A stretch of DNA of 64,000 nt, taken from NCBI RefSeq assembly GCF_015711475.1, contig NZ_CP065027.1:1302001-1366000 (forward strand), written 5' to 3'. The position numbers and the translations under genes were made by a program. The notes below the pieces were generated by a model, which saw nothing but the letters and a program-made list of their open reading frames with translations, did not search any database and was not told the DNA's origin. The stretch's first letter is position 1, and each line of letters begins with the position of its first letter. Below are positions 28,992 to 37,621 of this stretch, piece after piece. Source of the stretch: Actinomyces trachealis. GTDB lineage: Bacteria; Actinomycetota; Actinomycetes; Actinomycetales; Actinomycetaceae.

Positions 28992-31565
28992 TTAAGCCGC
29001 CGGGGCGTTTTTGCGCCGGTCGGCCCGGCTTCCCAGGGCAAGGACCCATCGGGTGACGGCGAGCACCTGGATGCCTGCGACCGCCGCGCCCGCCCCGACG
29101 GCGATGACGCTCCACGTGCCCCAGGTGGGCCACTGCAGCAGGAAGAAGGCGCGCACGGGCGGCACGAGGACGCCGAGGATGGCCAGCGCCCCCATGAGCA
29201 CGATGAGGCCGAGCCGCCATCCCAGCAGCGGCCGGGCGGTGAGCGTGAGCAGCCACAGGCCCGAGACCACGAGCACGAGGGTGGCCGCCGTCGTCACCTG
29301 CCCGTCGGGTGCGCCGACGATGACGAGCCACTGGTGCGTAAGCAGCGTCGTCGTGCCGGCCACGAGGCCCGCCGGCACAGCCAGGGCGAGCACGCGCCCC
29401 AGGAAGCCGGAGCGGTAGCGCTGAGCGTTCGGGGCCAGGGCCAGGACGAAGGCCGGGATACCGATGGTGAGCGAGGAGACGATGGTGAGCTGGCGCGGCA
29501 GGAAGGGGTAGGAGATCGCGGTGACGGCCACGACGACGGCGATAAGGCTGGCGTAGACCGTCTTGGCCAGGAACAGGGAGGCGATGCGCTCGGTGTTGGC
29601 CATGACGCGTCGGCCCTCGGCGACCACCCCCGGCAGGGTGGAGAACTCGCCGCTGAGCAGCACCATGCGGGCCACGGCTTTGGTGGCCGACGCACCATTG
29701 CCCATCGCGATGCCCAGGTCCGCCTCCTTCAAGGCCAGGGCGTCGTTGACGCCGTCCCCCGTCATGGCGACCGTGCGCTCCCGGTGGTGCAGGGCGCGCA
29801 CGACGGCCTTCTTCTGCTCCGGCGTCACCCGCCCCAGGACCTGCGCCCCGTCAAGGGCGGCCGCCAGGCGCTCCAGGTCGTCGGGGTCGGAGACCTCGGT
29901 GGGCAGCTCGCGGGCGTCCAGGGCGACGGGGGCCCCGCCGTCGGGGCCCCGCACACCGGCGCTGCGGGCGACGGCGGCGACGGTGACGGGATTGTCGCCG
30001 CTGATAACCTTGACCTCGACACCCTGCTCGGCGAAGTAGTCCAGGGTCTGCTCGGCGTCGGGCCGGATCTCCTCGCGCAGCAGGACAAGGCCGACCGCCT
30101 CACGGTTAGCGGGCAGGGCCGCGTCACCGTCGTCGTCGGTGCCGAAGGTCTGGGCTGAACGCGCCAGCGCGACGACGCGCGTGCCCTCACCGGCCAGATC
30201 ACGTGAGCGCTCCAGCAGGCCGTGGGGGTCGCCGACGCCGTCGAGGACAATCTCGGGGGCACCGAGCACCCAGGACTCGCCGTCGAGCACGATGCCGGAC
30301 CACTTGCGGCGCGAGGAGAAGGCAACCGCCGAGTGGCTACGGGAGGCCACCGCCCGCACCCCCTCGACGAGTCGGCCATCCGTCCCCGAGCCGATGGGTC
30401 GTCCGCTCAGACCCTCGAGGACGGCCTCTGCGGTGGCGTTGGGGTCCGTGGTGCCCGTCAGCGCGAGCAGCGGCTGGCGCAGGGACTCCATCGCCCCCGG
30501 GGCCCCATCGGGACCGAGGACGTCTTGCAGCGTGATGCGGCCCGTGGTGAGCGTGCCGGTCTTGTCCAGACACAGCGTGTCGACGCGGGCCAGGACCTCA
30601 ACGGCCGGCAGCTCCTGGACTAGGACCTTCCGACGGGCGAGCTTGAGGGAGGCCGTGGCGAAGTTGACGCTGGTGAGCAGGACCAGGCCCTGCGGGACCA
30701 TGCCGACGACGCTGGCGACGCCCGCGACGAGCGCGGTCCGCCACTGACCGTCGGCCAGCGCGGCAGCCGTACCGCCCTCGGCCAGACGCAGCTGGGACCA
30801 GAAGACGAGTAGGCCGACGGGCACGATGACCCAGGAGATCCACCGCAGAATGCGGTTCGTGCCGACCTGCAGCTCGGAGGTCACGAGGCTGTAGCGCCTG
30901 GCTTCCGTGGCCAGACGGTTGGCGTAGGCGTCTCCGCCCACCGCGGTGGTACGCACGAGCGCCGTCCCGGCGGTGACGGTAGTACCCGACAGCACCCGGT
31001 CCCCCGGGTCGGGACGCACCGGGTCCGACTCCCCGGTGAGGATCGACTCGTCGACCTCAAGGCCGTCCGCCTCCAGGACGAGGGCGTCGGCGGGTATCTG
31101 CTCGCCACTGCGCAGGCGCAGGACATCGTCGAGGACGACGTCGGCGGGGTCGATGTCGTCCTCGCGCCCGTCGCGGATGGCGTGGGCGACGGGGGCGTCC
31201 AGGAGGCTGAGGCGGTCGAGCGCGCGCTTGGCCTTGACCTCCGCGAGGGTGCCGGTGGCCGTGTTGATGACGAGGACGAAGCCGAAGAGGGCGTCCGCCC
31301 AGTGCCCGAAGATGAGGGTGAGGGCGAGGGCGACAACGATGATCGCGTTGAAGATCGTGAAGACGTTGCCGCGCAGGATCTGGGCGGCCGAGCGGGATGT
31401 GCGCACCCTGAAGGCGTTGGTGCGCCCCTGCCTCACCCGCGCGGCGACCTCGGCGGCACTCAGGCCCGTCAGGCCGGTGGCGCTGGGCACTCCCGTGGAC
31501 TCACCGCGGCACCGAGCGCGCCTGGTGTCACGCCGGGCGCGCCTGTCCTCGCTGTCGCTCACCAT
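28992..31565 (-). CDS. Cation-transporting P-type ATPase (CtpE-like)
   Basis: Membrane pump driven by ATP. About 857 residues from ATG 31565, which has GAGGAG upstream. Motifs: LTGESDPV (actuator), DKTGTLTTG (phosphorylation site, about residue 350), MTGDGVNDALALKEADLGIA (hinge), and a PQGL motif in the fourth membrane helix (VVGMVPQGLVLLTSVNFATA). The helix-4 PEGL-like context groups it with actinobacterial CtpE-type calcium or divalent-cation ATPases rather than CPx copper or zinc pumps. No N-terminal metal-binding domain. The gene is 28 bases downstream of terC and shares its leader, so manganese or another divalent metal is a candidate substrate; this is inferred. Very GC-rich. Confidence 0.85.
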   Translation of the reverse strand: MVSDSEDRRARRDTRRARCRGESTGVPSATGLTGLSAAEVAARVRQGRTNAFRVRTSRSAAQILRGNVFTIFNAIIVVALALTLIFGHWADALFGFVLVINTATGTLAEVKAKRALDRLSLLDAPVAHAIRDGREDDIDPADVVLDDVLRLRSGEQIPADALVLEADGLEVDESILTGESDPVRPDPGDRVLSGTTVTAGTALVRTTAVGGDAYANRLATEARRYSLVTSELQVGTNRILRWISWVIVPVGLLVFWSQLRLAEGGTAAALADGQWRTALVAGVASVVGMVPQGLVLLTSVNFATASLKLARRKVLVQELPAVEVLARVDTLCLDKTGTLTTGRITLQDVLGPDGAPGAMESLRQPLLALTGTTDPNATAEAVLEGLSGRPIGSGTDGRLVEGVRAVASRSHSAVAFSSRRKWSGIVLDGESWVLGAPEIVLDGVGDPHGLLERSRDLAGEGTRVVALARSAQTFGTDDDGDAALPANREAVGLVLLREEIRPDAEQTLDYFAEQGVEVKVISGDNPVTVAAVARSAGVRGPDGGAPVALDARELPTEVSDPDDLERLAAALDGAQVLGRVTPEQKKAVVRALHHRERTVAMTGDGVNDALALKEADLGIAMGNGASATKAVARMVLLSGEFSTLPGVVAEGRRVMANTERIASLFLAKTVYASLIAVVVAVTAISYPFLPRQLTIVSSLTIGIPAFVLALAPNAQRYRSGFLGRVLALAVPAGLVAGTTTLLTHQWLVIVGAPDGQVTTAATLVLVVSGLWLLTLTARPLLGWRLGLIVLMGALAILGVLVPPVRAFFLLQWPTWGTWSVIAVGAGAAVAGIQVLAVTRWVLALGSRADRRKNAPAA

Positions 31566-31593
31566 TCGCCTCCTCGTACTCGACCGGCACCGT

Positions 31594-32607
31594 TCAGACC
31601 CGGGTGGCCTCGCTCTGGGCACGCGAGCGGTGTCGCGAGCCGATGACCGAGGAGATCAGGGTGATGAGGACGACGACGACGATGAGGCCCAGGGAGACGG
31701 CGGTGGAAGGCTCGGGGATGACCTCCCAGTGCTCACCGCCGTTGATGAAGGGCACCTCGTTGGTGTGCAGGGCGTGGTTGACGAGCTTGAAGCCGATGAA
31801 GCCGAGGATCGCGGCCAGGCCGTAGTGCAGGTAGATGAGGCGGTCGAGCAGGCCGTCAATGAGGAAGTAGAGCTGACGCAGGCCCAGCAGGGAGAAGGCG
31901 TTGGCGGCGAAGACCAGGTAGGGCTCCGAGGTGAGCGAGTAGATCGCGGGGATCGAGTCAACTGCGAACATAACGTCTGCAGAACCGATAGCGATCACGC
32001 ACAGCAGCAGCGGGGTGATCATGGTTCGGCCTGCGTGACGGTGCACCAGCTTGCCGCCCACAAAGCCGTCAGTCATGGGCACGACCTTGCCGATCAGCCG
32101 CACCAGGCCGGTGGGCTTGTAGTCCTCCGGCTCGTGCTCCTCCGGCTCCTCCCTGCCCTGCAGCAGCTGCTGGAAGGCGGTCCACAGCAACCAGGCACCA
32201 AAGATGTAGAAGACCCAGGAGAAGCTCTCGATCAGGGCCGCCCCCACCAGGATGAACACCAGCCGCAGCAGCAGAGCGATCACGATGCCCGCCAGTAGTA
32301 CCTCCTGCTGGTAGCGGCGCGGCACTCGGAAGGAGGAGATCATGATGACGAAGACGAAGAGGTTGTCGACGCTCAGCGCCTTCTCAGTCACGTAGCCCGC
32401 GAAGTACTGCTGCCCGTAGTCACCGCCCCAGACGCCCCAGATGATGCCGCCAAAGACCACGGCCATGGCGATGTACGCCACCGACCACGAGGCGGCTTCC
32501 TTAATGGTGGGCTCGTGCGGGGTTTTGACGTGGCCGACGATATCCACGGTGATCATAATCACGATGACCGCAGCCAAAGCGATCCATCCCAGCGCGTGTA
32601 TGTCCAA
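31594..32607 (-). CDS. TerC-family integral membrane protein
   Basis: TerC/Alx family; members export or control manganese and take part in tellurite resistance or extracytoplasmic metallation. 337 residues, about nine membrane helices. The twin acidic motifs EKALSVDNLFVFV and SADVMFAVDSIPA, each with the conserved Asp, are intact. The start is TTG 32607: GGAGG lies 7 bases upstream and the first helix (HALGWIALAAVIVIMITVDI) follows at once; an in-frame extension to 32742 runs through the regulatory leader. A P-type ATPase gene follows 28 bases downstream. The cytoplasmic loop REEPEEHEPEDY is acidic. Confidence 0.9.
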   Translation of the reverse strand: MDIHALGWIALAAVIVIMITVDIVGHVKTPHEPTIKEAASWSVAYIAMAVVFGGIIWGVWGGDYGQQYFAGYVTEKALSVDNLFVFVIMISSFRVPRRYQQEVLLAGIVIALLLRLVFILVGAALIESFSWVFYIFGAWLLWTAFQQLLQGREEPEEHEPEDYKPTGLVRLIGKVVPMTDGFVGGKLVHRHAGRTMITPLLLCVIAIGSADVMFAVDSIPAIYSLTSEPYLVFAANAFSLLGLRQLYFLIDGLLDRLIYLHYGLAAILGFIGFKLVNHALHTNEVPFINGGEHWEVIPEPSTAVSLGLIVVVVLITLISSVIGSRHRSRAQSEATRV

Positions 32608-32766
32608 AGCTATTCCTCCGGTACGAGACGTAGTACCAGAGGTCTCCTCCCGCCCTAACCTCAGTGCAGCATGCACTAGCCGTTCTGGCCTGCGACGCCG
32701 GGCGCCGGAACCAGGACCGGCCTGCCGTGATGACGACGTCACTGTTGCTGGGAGTACTCCCCTCCG
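32608..32766 (-). promoter_or_regulatory. Candidate yybP-ykoY (manganese) riboswitch controlling terC translation
   Basis: Minus-strand leader. The 5' part reads CGGAGG (32766-32761) then GGAGTA (32760-32755), resembling the GGGGAGUA motif of yybP-ykoY aptamers. The 3' part reads GGGAGGAGACCTCTGG, with CTCCC/GGGAG able to form an inner helix. CCTCTG (within 32633-32642) can pair either with the 5' CGGAGG or, as the 10-bp arm CCTCTGGTAC, with GTACCGGAGG (32624-32615), which holds the terC Shine-Dalgarno. The two pairings exclude each other, the mark of a translational switch. The 5' end of the transcript is unknown. The bases from 32767 to 32870 show nothing further. Confidence 0.6.
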
Positions 32767-32870
32767 CGTTGTTGTAGCCGTAAGTCTAACGGGCCTGTCG
32801 ATGCCGCTGTGCCGTGCCTATGGCCTGCGCCTGTGGAATCGGCTACGGCGTAGGCGGTCAGTGCCCCGCG

Positions 32871-34967
32871 TCAGTCAGCGGCACGCATGGAGCGCAGTTC
32901 CTTCTTGAGGTCCTGGATCTCATCGCGCAGGCGAGCCGCCAGCTCGAAGTGCAGGTCCTCAGCAGCGGCGTGCATCTGCGCGGTGAGTTCCTCGATCAGG
33001 CTTGCTAGATCGGACTGAGCCGCCCCGGCCAAGCGCTCCCGCACGGTGGCTTCGGCAGCCTTCTTGCGTCCGGCCCGGGCTCGGCTCTCCTCGTGCCCCC
33101 GGTAGCCGGTGCCCAGTAGCTCGGCGGTGTCCACGTCCTCGCGTGCCAGCATGTCCGTCACGTCCGCGATCTTCTTACGCAGAGGCTGGGGATCGATGCC
33201 GTGCTCAGCGTTGTAGGACAGCTGTTTGCTGCGACGACGCTCCGTTTCCTCAATCGCCTCGTTCATGGCAGGGGTGCGTTTGTCCGCGTACATGTGGACT
33301 TCACCGGAGACGTTACGGGCCGCACGTCCGATCGTCTGGATGAGCGAGCGGGTGGAACGCAGGAAGCCCTCCTTGTCTGCGTCCAGGATGGACACCAGGG
33401 ATACCTCCGGCAGGTCCAAGCCCTCACGCAGTAGGTTGATCCCCACCAGCACGTCGAACTGCCCTAGCCGCAGCTCGCGCAGCAGTTCCACCCGGCGCAG
33501 GGTGTCCACGTCCGAGTGCAGGTACTCCACGCGCACGCCCCGCTCCGCCAGGTAGGTGGTCAGGTCCTCCGCCATGCGTTTGGTGAGGGTCGTGACCAGC
33601 ACGCGCTCGTCCTGGTCCACGCGTTGGCGCACCTCCTCCAAAAGGTCGTCGATCTGCCCCTGGGTGGGTTTGACCACGATCTTGGGATCCACCAGACCGG
33701 TGGGGCGGATGATCTGCTCGACGACGCCGTCTGAGCGTTGTATCTCGTAATCGCCAGGGGTGGCGGACAGGTAGACAGTCTGCCCCACGCGCTCCTCGAA
33801 CTCCGCAAAGGTCAGGGGACGGTTGTCCAGGGCACTGGGTAGTCGGAAGCCGTGCTCCACCAGGGTGCGTTTGCGGGAGGCATCGCCCTCGTGCATGGCG
33901 CCGATCTGCGGGACAGTCACGTGAGATTCGTCGATCACCAGCAGGAAGTCCTCCGGGAAGTAGTCTAGGAGGGTGTTGGGGGGCGTACCTTTCTCGCGGC
34001 CGTCTATGTGCAGGGAGTAGTTCTCCACGCCGGAGCAGGTGCCGATCTGCTGGAGCATCTCCAGGTCGTAGGTGGTACGCATGCGCAGGCGCTGCGCCTC
34101 TAGGAGCTTGCCAGCGCGCTCCAGTTCTTTAAGCCGGGCTGCGAGCTCACCCTGGATTCCGTCAATGGCCTTGTCCATGCGCTCAGGTCCGGCGACGTAG
34201 TGGGAGGCAGGGAAGACGAAGACCTGGTCGGTGGTGCCGATGACGTCCCCGGTGAGGGGGTGCAGGGTGGCCAAGGACTCGATATCGTCCCCGAACATCT
34301 CAATGCGGATGGCCAGCTCCTCGTACATGGGGATGATCTCTATCGTGTCCCCGCGCACACGGAAGGTGCCGCGCGTGAAGTCTATGTCATTGCGCGTGTA
34401 CTGCATGGACACGAAGCGGCGTAGCAGGTCGTCACGGTCAATCTCCTGGCCCACCTGCAGCGGCGTCATACGGTCCACGTACTCCTGGGGCGTGCCCAGG
34501 CCGTAAATGCAGGAGACCGAGGAGACCACCACGACGTCGCGACGGGTGAGCAGGGAGTTGGTGGCAGAGTGGCGCAAGCGCTCCACCTCATCGTTGATGG
34601 AGGAGTCCTTCTCGATGAAAGTGTCCGTCTGGGGCACATAGGCCTCAGGCTGGTAGTAGTCGTAGTAGGAGACGAAGTACTCGACGGCGTTGTTGGGCAG
34701 AAGTTCGCGGAACTCCGCAGCCATCTGGGCGGCCAGGGTCTTGTTGGGCTCCAGGATCAGGGTGGGGCGCTGAACCTGCTCCACCAGCCAGGCGGTGGTG
34801 GCCGACTTGCCAGTGCCGGTGGCACCCAGCAGGACAATGTCCTTCTCCCCCGCCTTGAGCCGTTCAGTGAGTTCGGCGATGGCGGTGGGCTGGTCCCCGG
34901 AGGGCTGGTAGGGGCTAATAACCTCAAAGGGCTTTTCAGCGCGGCGCAGATCGGTGACGGGTCGCAT
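32871..34967 (-). CDS. uvrB: Excinuclease ABC subunit UvrB
   Basis: DNA helicase-like damage verifier of nucleotide excision repair. 698 residues. Walker [18 protein letters not shown], the beta-hairpin [17 protein letters not shown] that inserts into the DNA bubble, helicase motifs [17 protein letters not shown] and [13 protein letters not shown], and a C-terminal UVR motif ([20 protein letters not shown]) that binds UvrC. ATG 34967 is accepted because [20 protein letters not shown] is the family start. The uvrB/coaE/rpsA/polA order is the standard actinobacterial arrangement. Confidence 0.98.
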   Translation of the reverse strand: MRPVTDLRRAEKPFEVISPYQPSGDQPTAIAELTERLKAGEKDIVLLGATGTGKSATTAWLVEQVQRPTLILEPNKTLAAQMAAEFRELLPNNAVEYFVSYYDYYQPEAYVPQTDTFIEKDSSINDEVERLRHSATNSLLTRRDVVVVSSVSCIYGLGTPQEYVDRMTPLQVGQEIDRDDLLRRFVSMQYTRNDIDFTRGTFRVRGDTIEIIPMYEELAIRIEMFGDDIESLATLHPLTGDVIGTTDQVFVFPASHYVAGPERMDKAIDGIQGELAARLKELERAGKLLEAQRLRMRTTYDLEMLQQIGTCSGVENYSLHIDGREKGTPPNTLLDYFPEDFLLVIDESHVTVPQIGAMHEGDASRKRTLVEHGFRLPSALDNRPLTFAEFEERVGQTVYLSATPGDYEIQRSDGVVEQIIRPTGLVDPKIVVKPTQGQIDDLLEEVRQRVDQDERVLVTTLTKRMAEDLTTYLAERGVRVEYLHSDVDTLRRVELLRELRLGQFDVLVGINLLREGLDLPEVSLVSILDADKEGFLRSTRSLIQTIGRAARNVSGEVHMYADKRTPAMNEAIEETERRRSKQLSYNAEHGIDPQPLRKKIADVTDMLAREDVDTAELLGTGYRGHEESRARAGRKKAAEATVRERLAGAAQSDLASLIEELTAQMHAAAEDLHFELAARLRDEIQDLKKELRSMRAAD

Positions 34968-35055
34968 GACGCCAGGCTACGCGGTACCACTGACACGATC
35001 CTGCACCAGTGGACGCACTCCTGGCAGGTCAAGTCCCTGGGGGCACCGCCGCCTA

Positions 35056-35706
35056 TCAGCTGCTTGGGGCGTGTAGTTGCTCCCAAAGCCGGTCCACCTG
35101 CACCTGCAGGTCCCTCAATGAGCCCGAGTTCGCCAGCAAGACGTCGGCCACGGCGCGCCGCTGCACGTCACTGGCCTGGTTAGCCATGCGAGCCAATGCC
35201 TCCGCGCACGGCAGTCCCCTGGTCTCCAGGCGCTCCATCCGCACCTCCCGGTTAGCCTCAACCACCACGACGACGTCGAACTGCGCCTCCAAATGCTTCT
35301 CGACCAGCAGCGGAACGTCATAGACCGCTACCCGGCCTCTTCCGGCCTGTGCGAGGCGGCGATGCGCCTTGGCGGAAATGCGGGGCAAGGTAATTGCCTC
35401 TAGCCGGGCGCGGGCGGACGCGTCGGCAAAAACGATGCTGCCTAGGGCCGCGCGGTCCAAGCTCCCGTCACGGCGGAAGACGGAATCCCCGAACTGCACT
35501 CTGACCTCAGCCAGGGCCGGTGCCCCAGGGGCAAGCACATCGCGCGCTAAAGCATCAGCGTCGACCACATGTGCTCCCTTGGTAGCGAGCATCTTGGCTG
35601 CGGTGGATTTGCCAGAACCAATGCCGCCGGTCAAGCCCACGTACAGTGCCCTACCCTGTTGGTCAGCCTGCTCCACTGTGGAGACTCTGCGTCCATCGCC
35701 CACCAT
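35056..35706 (-). CDS. coaE: Dephospho-CoA kinase
   Basis: Last step of coenzyme A synthesis. About 216 residues. Walker A GLTGGIGSGKSTAAKMLATK, followed by VVDADALARDVLAPG and VYDVPLLVEKHLEAQFDVVV. The start is set at ATG 35706 (MVGDGRRV), about 20 residues before the P-loop; the ribosome site is weak, so the exact start is uncertain. It lies between rpsA and uvrB as in other actinobacteria, but has a terminator-like hairpin between it and rpsA. Confidence 0.92.
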   Translation of the reverse strand: MVGDGRRVSTVEQADQQGRALYVGLTGGIGSGKSTAAKMLATKGAHVVDADALARDVLAPGAPALAEVRVQFGDSVFRRDGSLDRAALGSIVFADASARARLEAITLPRISAKAHRRLAQAGRGRVAVYDVPLLVEKHLEAQFDVVVVVEANREVRMERLETRGLPCAEALARMANQASDVQRRAVADVLLANSGSLRDLQVQVDRLWEQLHAPSS

Positions 35707-35813
35707 GTGGCCCAGGCTACCGCCGGAATCTCCAAGACTGTTCGTATGCCTGCGCCGGGAGTAACCGGGCGTAGCCGGGCGGAGTGGTCTTGGCTGGTGG
35801 GTGGAGAAGGACG

Positions 35814-35848
35814 ACGGCCCGTTCACGACTTGAGTGAACGGGCCGTCT
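35814..35848. terminator. Terminator of rpsA
   Basis: A perfect 14-bp stem (35814-35827 with 35835-35848, 7-base loop) lies 37 bases past the rpsA stop and upstream of coaE. Confidence 0.75.
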
Positions 35849-35884
35849 AAGCGGTTGCGAAGGTTTCCGCCGTCCTCAACTACC

Positions 35885-37345
35885 TCAGTTGCCGGTCAGC
35901 TTTTCGCGCAGAGCGGCCAGCGCCTCGTCAGAGGCGAGGGTGCCGGAGGCCTCCGGGGCGGCGGAGGAGTAAGAGGTCTGCGGGGCCGGAGCAGCCTCAC
36001 TGGTCTCCACGTCCTCCTCGATGGCCTTGGCGACCTGGGCCTTGTGGGCCTCCCAGCGGGAGTGGGCAGCGGCGTACTCCGCCTCCCAGGCCTCGCGCTG
36101 GGCCTCGAAGCCCTCCATCCACTCATTAGTCTCCGGGTCGAAGCCCTCAGGGTACTTGTAGTTGCCCTGCTCATCGTACTCGGCGGCCATGCCATAGAGG
36201 GACGGGTCGAAGTCCTCAGAGGTGGGGTCGATGCCCTCGTTCGCCTGCTTGAGGGATAGCGAGATGCGGCGACGCTCCAGGTCAATGTCGATGACCTTGA
36301 CGAAGACCTCGTCACCAACCTTGGCGACCTGCTCAGGCACCTCAACGTGACGCTGGGCCAGCTCGGAGATGTGGACCAGGCCCTCGATGCCGTCCTCCAC
36401 ACGGACGAAGGCACCGAAAGGAACCAGCTTGGTGACCTTGCCGGGAACGACCTGGCCAATGGCGTGGGTGCGGGCAAAGGCCTGCCACGGGTCCTCCTGG
36501 GTCGCCTTCAGCGACAAGGACACACGCTCGCGGTCGAAGTCGACGTCGAGCACCTCGACGGTGACCTCCTGGCCCACCTCGACAACCTCGGAGGGGTGGT
36601 CGATGTGCTTCCAGGACAGCTCTGAGACGTGAACCAGGCCATCCACACCGCCTAGGTCCACAAAAGCACCGAAGTTGACGATGGAGGACACAGCACCGGA
36701 ACGAACCTGCCCCTTCTGCAGGGTCTGCAGGAAGTTGGTGCGGACCTCGGACTGAGTCTGCTCCAGGAAGGCGCGGCGAGACAGAACCACGTTGTTGCGG
36801 TTCTTGTCCAGCTCGATGATCTTGGCCTCAAGCTCGCGGCCCACGTAGGGCTGTAGGTCGCGTACCCGGCGCATCTCAACCAGGGAGGCGGGCAGGAAGC
36901 CACGCAAACCGATGTCCAAGATGAGACCGCCTTTGACGACCTCAATGACGGAGCCGGTGACGACGCCGTCCTCCTCCTTGACGCGCTCGATGGTGCCCCA
37001 GGCGCGCTCGTACTGCGCGCGCTTCTTGCTCAGGAGCAGACGACCCTCCTTGTCCTCCTTCTGGAGCACCAGGGCCTCAATCTCGTCACCAACGGAGACG
37101 ATCTCGTCGGGGTCGACGTCGTGCTTGATGGACAGCTCACGAGCGAGGATGACGCCCTCGGTCTTGTAACCGATGTCAAGAAGGACCTCGTCGTGGTCGA
37201 CCTTGACGACGGTGCCCTCGACGATGTCGCCATCATCGAAGTATTTGATGGTCTCGTCGACGGCCGCGAGGATCTCCTCGGGAGTGCCGATGTCGTTTAC
37301 GGCAACCGGGTCGATGCTCGGCTGGTTGGGCGTGGTGGTGGTCAT
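35885..37345 (-). CDS. rpsA: 30S ribosomal protein S1
   Basis: Binds mRNA on the small subunit. 486 residues with four S1 repeats (beginning at about residues 45, 130, 215 and 300; e.g. GTVVKVDHDEVLLDIGYKTE, VSSIVNFGAFVDLGGVDGLV, VTKLVPFGAFVRVEDGIEGL), and an acidic, Ala/Ser-rich C-terminal tail. This four-repeat form is usual for actinobacteria. The start is ATG 37345 (MTTTTPNQPS), with GGAG about 10 bases upstream. The 276-base gap to polA likely holds its promoter and leader, but no clear element was recognised. Confidence 0.97.
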   Translation of the reverse strand: MTTTTPNQPSIDPVAVNDIGTPEEILAAVDETIKYFDDGDIVEGTVVKVDHDEVLLDIGYKTEGVILARELSIKHDVDPDEIVSVGDEIEALVLQKEDKEGRLLLSKKRAQYERAWGTIERVKEEDGVVTGSVIEVVKGGLILDIGLRGFLPASLVEMRRVRDLQPYVGRELEAKIIELDKNRNNVVLSRRAFLEQTQSEVRTNFLQTLQKGQVRSGAVSSIVNFGAFVDLGGVDGLVHVSELSWKHIDHPSEVVEVGQEVTVEVLDVDFDRERVSLSLKATQEDPWQAFARTHAIGQVVPGKVTKLVPFGAFVRVEDGIEGLVHISELAQRHVEVPEQVAKVGDEVFVKVIDIDLERRRISLSLKQANEGIDPTSEDFDPSLYGMAAEYDEQGNYKYPEGFDPETNEWMEGFEAQREAWEAEYAAAHSRWEAHKAQVAKAIEEDVETSEAAPAPQTSYSSAAPEASGTLASDEALAALREKLTGN

Positions 37346-37621
37346 TGAGTGGGTGCTCCGAATGCGGACAGATGGTCGGGTGGACAGAATCCGTGCGTCT
37401 CCGTCAAAACACACCAGCCCGGACTAGCTACGTAAGACGGCGCGCAACCATGTGAAGCATGTGGAGCGCACAGACGCACGAGGCAACTCTATCAGGCGCC
37501 GAGTAAAGCGCAGACCATAGGAAGCCTCAAGTTACCGTCAGCCATTAAGTGCGATCTGTCACGCACTGCGCCTGCGACTGCCGCCGGGGTGGGTTGAACC
37601 GAGCCACCCAGTCAGTCAGCC

